Positions 35,091 to 43,154 of a stretch of DNA of 64,000 nucleotides are shown here, in pieces. Under the pieces are notes generated by a model. The model searched no databases, was not told the DNA's origin, and saw only the letters and a program-made list of their open reading frames with translations. The stretch lies in contig JACKPN010000006.1 in assembly GCA_024233575.1 (NCBI GenBank), forward strand, positions 62,001-126,000. The letters are read 5' to 3'. Numbering within the stretch: the stretch's first letter is position 1; the number at the start of each line of letters is the position of its first letter. This DNA is from Chlamydiales bacterium (GTDB taxonomy: Bacteria > Chlamydiota > Chlamydiia > Chlamydiales > Criblamydiaceae). The position numbers and the translations under genes are program-made.

Positions 35091-35978
35091 ATGTCTGTAG
35101 CCACTACGAATGCTTTAACCGATATTGAAAGATGGGTGGCTTATTGCAATAACCCATCAAATTCAACTTTTCTTGAGTTCATAACTCCCATTGCCATGGA
35201 GATTCTTACCGCTAACAAAACAAACCCCGGTCTGTCTTTGAAAGATGTATCGGCAAACCAGCAACAATCGGAAGATCTTTGTCTATTCAAAACTTTATGG
35301 GTCGATGAGATAAAAAAATGTGTTGATTCCATTCAAAATTCCGAACAAGAGCATCTCCTTCATCTATTGACAGCTCTTCAAACAACCGCTGAGGAAGCGG
35401 AAAAAGAAAAAACTATTAAGGGAATCATTCACTTCTGCAAAGAAAAAAAAATAGATCCTGAAAAAACGACTGAAAAAGTTATGTCCCAGATTAAGAAACT
35501 GGTTACGTTGCTGGAAGAAGAAACGGGCAATTTACTAAGAATTAAAGCTCGATTAGACGAAGAAATAGCCGACATGAAAGAAACTCATGAATTTTATCAA
35601 AAAACTTTCGATCAAAGAGTGCAATATCTTCGTGATAATGAGCGGAAACGAATTGAATTCATATATGAAAAAATCAAAGGACATAAACTTGGAGAAAAGA
35701 AAAAGTTGTCCAGAAAACCAAAAACAAAATTGGAAGACAAAAGAGACAGTATTGAAATAAAATATTTTAATCAAAAAATTATCCTAGACAATCAGCTTCA
35801 TGACATCGAACTAGGCCTCAATTTTTTTCAAAAAAAAACCGCAAAGAATGAGGCAAAGATCAATGAACTCATTGCAAAACGGGAAGAATTAAATGAAAAG
35901 ATGAAAGCCTGCGAAGAGAAAGAAAAAAATGAATTAGAAGCCATGGATAAGCAAATCTACAAAGAAAGGGGTCGTTAG
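35091..35978 (+). CDS. Coiled-coil hypothetical protein
   Basis: 295 residues from ATG 35091, chosen because GGAGG lies 6 nt upstream (an earlier in-frame ATG at 35079 overlaps that site). From about residue 110 to the end the sequence is almost entirely heptad-like and rich in Lys, Glu and Ile/Leu, predicting a long coiled coil. There is no signal peptide or membrane segment. Codons are AT-rich relative to neighbours. It lies between the exosortase operon (divergent) and the PEP-CTERM gene (convergent). No family recognised; a link to the locus is only positional. Confidence 0.7.
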   Translation: MSVATTNALTDIERWVAYCNNPSNSTFLEFITPIAMEILTANKTNPGLSLKDVSANQQQSEDLCLFKTLWVDEIKKCVDSIQNSEQEHLLHLLTALQTTAEEAEKEKTIKGIIHFCKEKKIDPEKTTEKVMSQIKKLVTLLEEETGNLLRIKARLDEEIADMKETHEFYQKTFDQRVQYLRDNERKRIEFIYEKIKGHKLGEKKKLSRKPKTKLEDKRDSIEIKYFNQKIILDNQLHDIELGLNFFQKKTAKNEAKINELIAKREELNEKMKACEEKEKNELEAMDKQIYKERGR

Positions 35979-36083
35979 CGTTGTTGCGACAATAGCTACG
36001 GAGAAGCACTTCACAGCTAGATCTAAGACTTATAAATATGTTTCTCATATTGACTTCGTCGAACTTTCATTGAAAAATCATCG

Positions 36084-36911
36084 TTAATCCGTATCAAGTC
36101 TTTTTATTTTTACAAAGGCTGACTTTCTCCGTTTAGCAAATATAACAAATACTAGTAGCGAAGCAAGAATGAGATACGTTGAAGGCTCCGGAACAGGAAC
36201 AAGTTCGACAACGACAAAAACATCGCTGAAGTCTGCATCGCCGAGATTAGGAAGATCCTCCCATCCCATCAAATAGTAAGGAGTTCCATCGAAATGAACG
36301 GTTTTGACGTGGGCATTGCTGTCGCTATTATAGGCGCTGTCGTTCCACCATGTATCGTAGCTTGTTCCGTTAGCTCCATTCGCCAATAGGAAGAAATCAA
36401 GAAAACTACCGGCCTCCAGTTGAGGCAGTTCAACAAAATCCCCAGGGGTCAGCCCCGCATAAGGAGCATCGGCATCGCCAGGATTGCTAGACGAGGCCAG
36501 AGTGTGGGCATTAGGAAAAACAATCGCTTTCTCACCGGACGAAAGAGTGAAATCATGATTGGGATCCCAACCGAAAGAATTGCGATACCCTGCTGAAGAG
36601 TCAATAAAGTAGATGCGTGCATCCGATCGTGTCATGACCTCGAGATTCGACGGATCGACGATCAACGTCGAAGGTGGGCTAACCGTAGAAGCCGGCGGAT
36701 TGAACTCTGTTCCGCTCGAGTTTGCATCAATATAAGGCTGAACGGTCGATGTGTAAAAAGCATTGTAGGCAGCAGCACGGGCATCGGAGCCGGAGTCTCG
36801 GATGGGATTGACAATGTCCAAACCATCGGGATAAGCGAACAGAGAAGATGCCAGCATCATCGTTCCCGATAATACGGCAGAAAAGCAAAGTCTCCTAAAA
36901 AATCCACACAT
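36084..36911 (-). CDS. PEP-CTERM sorted surface protein with DUF4114-like region
   Basis: 275 residues from ATG 36911 (GGAGG upstream). A signal peptide (CFSAVLSGTMMLASSLFA) precedes a secreted region, and the C terminus is a textbook PEP-CTERM signal: 'VPEPSTYLILASLLVFVI' followed by 'FAKRRK'. The segment 'YYLMGWEDLPNLGDADFSDV' resembles the DUF4114 signature (ED...GD.D..D), often found directly before PEP-CTERM. A further 12 polar residues follow the basic cluster, which is longer than usual. This is the only PEP-CTERM protein in the window and the presumed substrate of the exosortase at 29613-30413. Its promoter is of the sigma-54 type. Confidence 0.88.
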   Translation of the reverse strand: MCGFFRRLCFSAVLSGTMMLASSLFAYPDGLDIVNPIRDSGSDARAAAYNAFYTSTVQPYIDANSSGTEFNPPASTVSPPSTLIVDPSNLEVMTRSDARIYFIDSSAGYRNSFGWDPNHDFTLSSGEKAIVFPNAHTLASSSNPGDADAPYAGLTPGDFVELPQLEAGSFLDFFLLANGANGTSYDTWWNDSAYNSDSNAHVKTVHFDGTPYYLMGWEDLPNLGDADFSDVFVVVELVPVPEPSTYLILASLLVFVIFAKRRKSAFVKIKRLDTD

Positions 36912-36987
36912 AACTTCCTCCATCCATCCAATTATATTATAACTGTTTACGTGTAGATTTATCAAATTAATTTTACATAAATGCTCT

Positions 36988-37004
36988 AGCAATTTGCGTG
37001 CCAA
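36988..37004 (-). promoter_or_regulatory. Sigma-54 (-24/-12) promoter of the PEP-CTERM gene
   Basis: The minus strand reads TTGGCACGCAAATTGCT (plus-strand 37004 to 36988). This matches the sigma-54 consensus YTGGCACG-N4-TTGCW, with the invariant GG and GC exactly 10 bp apart. It lies wholly in the 102-bp intergenic gap, 77 nt upstream of the ATG at 36911. rpoN itself is encoded at 43155-44645. An activator-binding site would be expected upstream, inside the 3' end of the GT-STAS gene; I did not identify one. Confidence 0.85.
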
Positions 37005-37013
37005 AATCAACTT

Positions 37014-38564
37014 TTATCCTCTAATTGCCTCTTCCAAGGTGCGATAGATAGCAAAAAGAGAGCTGACTCCGGCCAAGGTGAACTGACGGTGCAGCTCCGG
37101 AGAGAGTGCTGCAAGGCGTAAGGTCTTGCCCTCATAGATCAGCTGTTTACGCAGCTTCATCAGGAAGGTGATGCCGAGGTTGTCGATATAGGTGCAATAG
37201 CCTAAATCGACTATACAATGCTTCAAATGAAGGAAAGTGGCATATTTTTCGTAATATTGTTCATAATCCTGATGATTGTCCAGGCGGCCGAGGAAACTGA
37301 GGACAACAAAACCTTTCTCCTGATAGACAGCTTCATAGAGCGGGGAATGGTTGTTATCGGTCAGAAATCGCGACACGATCTCGACAGGCTTCGCATATTG
37401 ATTGTGGCGTAGCAGGTCCCAGATGCGGTGCAGTTTTATCAGCAGGCGCAGATCCCCGCGCATGCCAACACCGTATACTTCTTTTTTCTCTCTGCTCGCG
37501 CGCATCCATGTTTCTGCCAGCAGCGCCAGTCCGGTAAGGTCAACCCTCCGGCATCGAGAGAAGTCGAAAATAAGGTCGTCATGATCAAAAGCATCATCGA
37601 TTCGGCGGAAAAGAGAAGGGACTACTGACTTATCGATGGAAAATGGCAACCCAATTGTGACGACAGTCTTGTGTGGAGAGATAAAGAGCTTGTCATATTG
37701 CAACGCATCTTCTCGCAAAGGAAACAAGCGGTATATCCAATCATTCAATCGATGGTAAATAACTAGAGGTATCGCCATGTAGAAAAATTTCGCGATGTCG
37801 ACCACATAGCGGTACAATAGACGACGTGGTTCTTGCTGCAGGCGGTATAACCATTCCAACCCATACTTCTGCATCCACGCAGGCGCACGCTTAAGGGTCC
37901 CGGCAAGAAAAGAAAACGTCCCGCCAACGCCGATGCTTACCGGCACCTTCAGCTGGTGCTTGACCCTATCGAACCACAGCTCCTGTTTTGGATTCCCCAA
38001 ATTGATCAGAAGCACATCAGGAGAAGCAGCATTGATCTGCTCAAGGAGCAAAGCATCACGCTCGAGACTATTCTCCAACTCAAGCCCATGGATGTCAAGA
38101 TAGGGACTGGCCACCCCCGTAATGCGAAGATCCGAAAAGGAAGATTCCAATTTATGCGCTGCCCCCTGAGCGACAGCCTCAGTGCCGCCAAGAAGGTAAA
38201 CTGACATTTTCTTCGCCGCCAGCGATGATGCCAAGCGCAAAACAAGATCAGCGCCGGTCACACGCTCCGCCAAAGAAGGGCTGAGCCAGCGGCTTAACCA
38301 GACCAGGGGCATGCCATCGGCCGTCGTAAGATCAGAGGTGCGTAGAGTCTGAAGCAGTTCAGGATCGCGAACATGCGTGGAACGCCAGCCAAGGGCGTTG
38401 GCAAGGAAATCACTGTTGACGGTGCTGACATATCTAGGGCGGCGGTCTTCATGGTAGCGTGCAATCATCTGCTGAATGGCGGCAACGGCGCCATATGTAG
38501 AGACATCATCAATGGGAATGCCCAATATCAGCAAACGCAGTGGTCCACTATCTTTTTCTTCCAC
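37014..38564 (-). CDS. WecG/TagA/CpsF glycosyltransferase fused to two STAS domains
   Basis: 516 residues. Residues ~10-255 are a GT26 (WecG/TagA/CpsF) glycosyltransferase: 'PRYVSTVNSDFLANAL', 'TTADGMPLVWLSRWL', 'LLINLGNPKQELWFDR', 'IGVGGTFSFLAGTLKRAP', 'LEWLYRLQQEPRRLLYRY'. Two STAS-like domains follow at ~295-390 and ~415-515. The first has 'DFSRCRRVDLTGLALL', with a phosphorylatable Thr at the switch position; the second has 'DLGYCTYIDNLGITFL', with Asn-Leu instead. I do not recall this fusion from standard EPS loci. The start (GTG 38564) overlaps the preceding gene by 17 nt. A role in transferring a sugar to an undecaprenyl-linked intermediate, gated by STAS signalling, is inferred. Confidence 0.82.
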   Translation of the reverse strand: MEEKDSGPLRLLILGIPIDDVSTYGAVAAIQQMIARYHEDRRPRYVSTVNSDFLANALGWRSTHVRDPELLQTLRTSDLTTADGMPLVWLSRWLSPSLAERVTGADLVLRLASSLAAKKMSVYLLGGTEAVAQGAAHKLESSFSDLRITGVASPYLDIHGLELENSLERDALLLEQINAASPDVLLINLGNPKQELWFDRVKHQLKVPVSIGVGGTFSFLAGTLKRAPAWMQKYGLEWLYRLQQEPRRLLYRYVVDIAKFFYMAIPLVIYHRLNDWIYRLFPLREDALQYDKLFISPHKTVVTIGLPFSIDKSVVPSLFRRIDDAFDHDDLIFDFSRCRRVDLTGLALLAETWMRASREKKEVYGVGMRGDLRLLIKLHRIWDLLRHNQYAKPVEIVSRFLTDNNHSPLYEAVYQEKGFVVLSFLGRLDNHQDYEQYYEKYATFLHLKHCIVDLGYCTYIDNLGITFLMKLRKQLIYEGKTLRLAALSPELHRQFTLAGVSSLFAIYRTLEEAIRG

Positions 38565-40023
38565 CCTGGCTCCCCATCATTAAGGATTGCGGTTTTTTGA
38601 ACAGCCAACGGAAGAACAACTTGACATCCTGCCACCAGGACATCGTGACTGAGTAGTAACCTTCAGATGCATACTTGTCATCTTCGGAAGCTGCCGGACC
38701 ATTATCAAGGTTCGACAGTGTGATGATGCCGACTTTCGACTTCACATAAAGCAAACGCCATGACTCCGGCAACGCAGCAACCTCTTCGATAGTACGAGGC
38801 TCCACTCCAACAAAGTGAACATCGCCGTTGATGATGTTGATCAGCAACGGAAGACGCTGAAAAAATCGTTCAAAAAAATTCATCGCTGAACCGTTGCGTT
38901 TTGCAAAAGAGTAGAGCTTAAATGTTGTCCAATGGGCGGATATTTCCGATGCAGGAAGAGAAATTACCTCCTGATGCCGCAGCTTGCATGTGGCCAACAT
39001 GATCAGATAAAAAGGCAACAGAAGCAAAAAACAGAAAGCAGCGCCGATACGCTCAAGAAAAAGGTACGAGCGATGTTTGAAATTGATATGTTTAAGTTCC
39101 GACAGGAGAAAATCGTCTTTAACGGCAATATGCGCCTCGAGGGACATGTTAATCAAAAGATTGCGATCGATAATGCAGTTACGAATTTCCAACCCTTCGC
39201 CAATATAGCTTCTTCGACATACCAGCGAGTCTTCGACGATCGACATCTTGTCGATGATGCAGTGGTTTTCAATCACCGTATAGGGACCGATCTGCGCACC
39301 TTCGCGGATATAACAATTATCGCCAATGAATACCGGAGGGATCACCTTAACGCTAGGATGGAGAGAAACGGCGCGCGACAGCCACACTCCATGCTCCACC
39401 TCACGCGCTGTCGTAGGAAAGAAGTGTCCCTGGTGTTCCATGGTGATCGACTTGCGGTTAGAGTACTTCAATTCCTGCAGGGTGCGTACGCAAAGAAAAT
39501 GCTTCACCTGTTCGGTCTGATAGTTGGGGCGCACATGCTTAGGCAATGCTTCATCTTCAACGCCAACACCCATCTCCCTTAAAGCCTCAGCAGATAGCGC
39601 CGCCCATCCGCTCCATTCTTTCTCCGGATAGAAATAGAGCAAAGGGATATCCGCAGAATGAGAATGAGGCTGGTTGCCCAGCACGGGAAGGCAGTCGCCG
39701 CGGCCAAGGAGGACCACCTCCCTATCCCACATTTCGATAACAGGGAGCAGTGGGTCATACGGGTATCTTGCATCCCTTGCCAAATGATAGGTGATTTCAA
39801 CGCCCCAGCGCGATCCACCGCCTAGACGCTTCTCGATCAGATGCGGGTAATGGTTCAATACGATGTCGCATTTACGGATGCCATTGACTGAAAGATATTC
39901 CAAAATATGATAAATGATCGGCTTATCGACGATCTTTAGTAAGGGCGTCGGTCGGTAGATGAGCAGTGAATTTAGGTCTGGCTGAAGCCCTGTTGCGTTG
40001 ATGATTGCCCGCACGATTTTCAT
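38548..40023 (-). CDS. Nucleotidyltransferase-hexapeptide-sugar transferase fusion
   Basis: 491 residues from ATG 40023. Residues 1-~180 resemble a sugar nucleotidyltransferase ('INATGLQPDL', 'PLLKIVDKPIIYHILEYL'), though the usual GxGTRL loop is altered. Residues ~225-305 contain left-handed beta-helix hexapeptide repeats ('PPVFIGDNCYIREGAQIGPY'). The last ~170 residues resemble the cytoplasmic part of a polyprenyl-phosphate sugar transferase: a membrane-inserting helix 'CFLLLLPFYLIMLATC' and 'IINGDVHFVGVEPRT', which parallels the family's 'GDMSLVGPRP'. The degenerate first and last modules suggest a regulatory or scaffold role beside the intact sugar transferase encoded directly upstream. 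Confidence 0.7.
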   Translation of the reverse strand: MKIVRAIINATGLQPDLNSLLIYRPTPLLKIVDKPIIYHILEYLSVNGIRKCDIVLNHYPHLIEKRLGGGSRWGVEITYHLARDARYPYDPLLPVIEMWDREVVLLGRGDCLPVLGNQPHSHSADIPLLYFYPEKEWSGWAALSAEALREMGVGVEDEALPKHVRPNYQTEQVKHFLCVRTLQELKYSNRKSITMEHQGHFFPTTAREVEHGVWLSRAVSLHPSVKVIPPVFIGDNCYIREGAQIGPYTVIENHCIIDKMSIVEDSLVCRRSYIGEGLEIRNCIIDRNLLINMSLEAHIAVKDDFLLSELKHINFKHRSYLFLERIGAAFCFLLLLPFYLIMLATCKLRHQEVISLPASEISAHWTTFKLYSFAKRNGSAMNFFERFFQRLPLLINIINGDVHFVGVEPRTIEEVAALPESWRLLYVKSKVGIITLSNLDNGPAASEDDKYASEGYYSVTMSWWQDVKLFFRWLFKKPQSLMMGSQGGRKR

Positions 40024-40766
40024 CAATACGCCCCTTTTCCGAAAATCACCGCAGGAATTGTCTTAAGGAGAAGCTTAATATCCAGCCAAAAACTCTGGCT
40101 TTCAATGTACTGAATGTCGAGCTTTACCTGTTTGTCAAAAGGCAGTTCCGAGCGGCCGCTGACCTGCCAAATACAGGTGAGACCGGGTGTGATATCCAAA
40201 CGGCGACGCTGATCGATGGTATATTGCGCAACCTCTTCAGCAAGAGGTGGACGAGGCCCTACCAGCGACATCTCCCCCTTTAGCACGCACCAGAGCTGCG
40301 GCAGCTCATCGAGACTGGTCTTCCTTAGCAGCCTTCCAAACCTTGTGATGCGTGGATCTTCTTTCATCTTAAACTTGATGTCGCCTTCAATAAGATTTTG
40401 CTCTTTAAGAGTGTCGACCATCTGATCCGCACCAACTTTCATGGTACGAAATTTCGGAAAGTTGAATTCGTTCCCCCACTTACCGACCCGCCGAGTTACG
40501 TAAAGAACAGGTCCGCAGTCGGAGAGTTTGATGATCAACGCAATAATAATGATGAAGGGAAAAAAGATAATCCCGAAAAAGATCGCTCCAAGAATATCGA
40601 TGATCCTCTTGAGGATCTTTGCACCTTGGACGATGATGAGCCAAAAATACTTCTTTCGAAGATAGGTAAACCGCTGCCCAAAGCCTGCGGACTGAGCATA
40701 TTTAGCATGGAGAGCATCAAGAAGCCGCTGCCTCTCGACACCTTTCAGTACATCGGGCTTGCGCAT
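40023..40766 (-). CDS. Undecaprenyl-phosphate sugar-1-phosphate transferase
   Basis: Bacterial sugar transferase (WcaJ/PssY-like) of 247 residues. A reentrant hydrophobic helix with the conserved Pro (ILGAIFFGIIFFPFIIIIA) is followed by 'KFRTMKVGAD', 'ITRFGRLLRKTSLDELPQLW', 'LKGEMSLVGPRPPLAEEV', 'PGLTCIWQVSGRS' and 'DIKLLLKTIPAVIFGKGAY', all family landmarks. It starts lipid-linked polysaccharide synthesis by moving a sugar-1-phosphate onto undecaprenyl phosphate. It is the short type without the N-terminal multi-pass region. The stop overlaps the next gene's ATG, so the initiating transferase and the fusion protein are co-translated. Confidence 0.92.
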   Translation of the reverse strand: MRKPDVLKGVERQRLLDALHAKYAQSAGFGQRFTYLRKKYFWLIIVQGAKILKRIIDILGAIFFGIIFFPFIIIIALIIKLSDCGPVLYVTRRVGKWGNEFNFPKFRTMKVGADQMVDTLKEQNLIEGDIKFKMKEDPRITRFGRLLRKTSLDELPQLWCVLKGEMSLVGPRPPLAEEVAQYTIDQRRRLDITPGLTCIWQVSGRSELPFDKQVKLDIQYIESQSFWLDIKLLLKTIPAVIFGKGAY

Positions 40767-40778
40767 CGTTAATTATCG

Positions 40779-42863
40779 TTAGTTAGTCGTTTTCATCGTC
40801 TTATACGAACGGACAGCATCATCGACGGTGTTGTAGATCTCGAAGATCTTATGCATCGATACCAGCTCAAACATTGTTCTGACAGTCTTATTCATTCCGG
40901 CGAGCTTGAGATCGCCGCCCTGAGAGTTAAGCACGCGCAGCACTGCGAGGAAGCTTCCTAGACCGGAGCTGTCAATAAATTTCAGCTGCGACAAGTCGAT
41001 GACAACCCAATGGGTATCACTGGTCGCAATGGCATCGATCACTCGCTGCTTAAAGTCGGGAGCATCTTTAGCATCGAGATTTTCCGACTCCATGCGAATG
41101 ACGAGCACATTGTCTCGTTCTTCATGAGTCAATTCCATAATATCCCCTTTAGAATAGTAATGTTTAAAAATACGCAGATGGTTCCAGCCGCCGTCATCGA
41201 CCTTGGGAACGTATACTACCTGATCGGTAATGGTTCTGATGATATGCCAGCCGAAACCATCGTCCTGATCACCGGCAAGGCTGGGTTCAAGCACTTCGTC
41301 GGGACGAAATGCATTGCCCTGATCCGAAACCTCCAGGACGATTCCTCCATCGGAAAAATCCCCCTTGATAACGATCATGCCTTCTTTATTGGAGTTGTAA
41401 CCATGTTTAACGATGTTGCAAAAGGTTTCGTTAATGACAAGCTGCAACTCGTTGCTTAAGCGTTCGCTATCTCCGGGAGCCTTAATACAAAGACGATCAA
41501 CAAAGTCGCGTACCGCTTTTAGCTGTCCCAAATCGCTGCTGAATTTGGCGACAGTGGGGCTGCCCGCTGCCAAACAGTTGATATCGTCGATTTTGACGAC
41601 AATGACGGTAAGGTCGTCGTCCAGCTCCTCTTTATCGGTAAAATCCAATGTTGCCTGCTTTATCATTGTCAGCAGTTCCGCAGCAGAACGATCACAGTGG
41701 CTTTCAATCAGTTTTTCCAAACGATCGGTGCCAAACAGCTCACCATCAGCATTGCGGCTTTCGGTAACACCATCGGAATAGAACACAAAGAAATCGTCTT
41801 GTCCAAAGAATGTCTCGGTAACGTTATAATGATCATGATCGACCATACCGAGAGGGAAGTTGGCGCCTTTAAGCTGGGTGGCTTTCTTTGTCTTCGCGCT
41901 GTAGTGCATCGGCTTTGCCGATCCGCAGTCAACGTAAGTGAACGTCCTTTTGATCAAATTGAAGCGTCCGTAGAAAAGACAAACAAAAAACTCCAGGTGC
42001 ATGAGCTGCTTGGCGATCTCGCGATGGACATTCGACAGAATCTCCCAAGGCGACAACAAGTCCTCTTGCCAAAGACCAAGCTTATCAAAAACCTGTGCTC
42101 GCGAAACTGGCGTTGCGAAGCGCATCAGGTGTGTCTTGACCGCTGTTCCCACTACCGCTGCCGGGATCCCCTTGCCCATGACGTCGCCAATGACAACATC
42201 AAGGATGCCGCGCGTCGGTTGGTAGAAGTCGTAAAAATCACCGTCGATATCCTTTGAAGCGATTGTCGTTGCATCAACGGTCATGCCCGGAACATGCTTG
42301 GGAACAGCGCCAAGAAGCATCGTTTCATGGATCTTACCCCCCAGAAGCAGCTCGCGGCGCAAACCATGGTGCGTCTCAGCAAGAGCCTTATGTTGCTCCA
42401 AAAGAAGGTTATGAAGGCTCTGATTTTCTTTGGTGAGCTTATACTGGCGGATCGAGCTGTGTACCGTCTGCCGGATATGTGCATCATCCCACGGTTTTAC
42501 AATAAACTGGCTCACCTTCCCGACATTGATCGCTTCGATCGCTGTTTTCTGCTCGTTGTTGCCTGTCAAGATGATCCGTATCGTGTCAGGCTGCATCTCC
42601 TGAACTTTTTGCATTACCTCAACGCCGGTCATACCTGGCATTCGCTGATCGCAGATGATCAGCGCAATGGTCTGGTTGCGTAAAACCTCGATCGCCTCTT
42701 CGCCATTCTGTGCCGTTATAACCTCATATCCTTCCTGCTTAATGGTTTGCTCCAAAGCCATTAACACTAGACGGTCATCATCGACAACAAGGACTCTTGC
42801 CGGCTCTTGCTCGATCTTTTGTAGAAGCTCCATCTGTGGAAGAGCAGTATCATAACTCGTCAT
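40779..42863 (-). CDS. REC-PP2C-HATPase-STAS partner-switching regulator
   Basis: 694 residues with four signalling modules in order: a receiver domain (~22-135; Asp72 in 'LIICDQRMPG', Lys in 'FIVKPWDD'), a SpoIIE/PP2C phosphatase (~185-430; metal ligands in 'DGDFYDFYQP' and 'GDVMGKGIPAA', plus 'YSDGVTE' and 'DDDLTVIVVK'), an RsbW-like HATPase (~440-570; 'LVINETFCNIVKHGY', 'SDQGNAF', 'GFGWHII') and a STAS domain (~577-694; phospho-Ser motif 'FIDSSGLGSFL'). RsbU-, RsbW- and RsbV-like functions thus lie in one chain under a phosphorylatable receiver. It heads the operon with the sugar transferases and the GT-STAS fusion, so polysaccharide synthesis is a likely output. Confidence 0.9.
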   Translation of the reverse strand: MTSYDTALPQMELLQKIEQEPARVLVVDDDRLVLMALEQTIKQEGYEVITAQNGEEAIEVLRNQTIALIICDQRMPGMTGVEVMQKVQEMQPDTIRIILTGNNEQKTAIEAINVGKVSQFIVKPWDDAHIRQTVHSSIRQYKLTKENQSLHNLLLEQHKALAETHHGLRRELLLGGKIHETMLLGAVPKHVPGMTVDATTIASKDIDGDFYDFYQPTRGILDVVIGDVMGKGIPAAVVGTAVKTHLMRFATPVSRAQVFDKLGLWQEDLLSPWEILSNVHREIAKQLMHLEFFVCLFYGRFNLIKRTFTYVDCGSAKPMHYSAKTKKATQLKGANFPLGMVDHDHYNVTETFFGQDDFFVFYSDGVTESRNADGELFGTDRLEKLIESHCDRSAAELLTMIKQATLDFTDKEELDDDLTVIVVKIDDINCLAAGSPTVAKFSSDLGQLKAVRDFVDRLCIKAPGDSERLSNELQLVINETFCNIVKHGYNSNKEGMIVIKGDFSDGGIVLEVSDQGNAFRPDEVLEPSLAGDQDDGFGWHIIRTITDQVVYVPKVDDGGWNHLRIFKHYYSKGDIMELTHEERDNVLVIRMESENLDAKDAPDFKQRVIDAIATSDTHWVVIDLSQLKFIDSSGLGSFLAVLRVLNSQGGDLKLAGMNKTVRTMFELVSMHKIFEIYNTVDDAVRSYKTMKTTN
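41136..41150 (-). promoter_or_regulatory. Internal ribosome-binding site and ATG before the STAS domain
   Basis: Inside the regulator gene, minus-strand AAAGGGG (plus-strand 41144-41150) precedes an in-frame ATG (41136-41138) by 5 nt. This ATG falls exactly at the start of the STAS domain and would yield a free 119-residue RsbV-like protein ending at 40779. The full-length frame is continuous across it. Confidence 0.5.
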
Positions 42864-43154
42864 CCGAAACCCTTAATAGAACATTGATTATCAACAGCTT
42901 ACGAACATAATAATATGGATACAGTTATACATATCCGACTTCTCCTACCCCAAGAATCGCTAAAAAAATATTCTTGTCAAGGCAATCAGAATCAACTAAA
43001 AAGGGGGTTAGGGTAATAAACATACCGGTTTGCGGGGATCTTCTCCCAACTCTTTATCACGTTTGTCTGCCTTTATGTATCGGCAAACAATCGATCTGCA
43101 GTGCCATCGACGTTACACCCGTGAACAGGATGCCATGAACAAGGAGCGTTCAAC
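42864..43154. other. Divergent intergenic region upstream of rpoN
   Basis: 291 bp without a gene, between the divergent regulator and rpoN. It holds an inverted repeat (CAAGAAT at 42951-42957, ATTCTTG at 42970-42976) and a minus-strand TTGACA at 42975-42980 without a good -10 at 16-18 bp. I found no -24/-12 element here. AAGGAG precedes the rpoN ATG by 8-9 nt. Confidence 0.4.
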
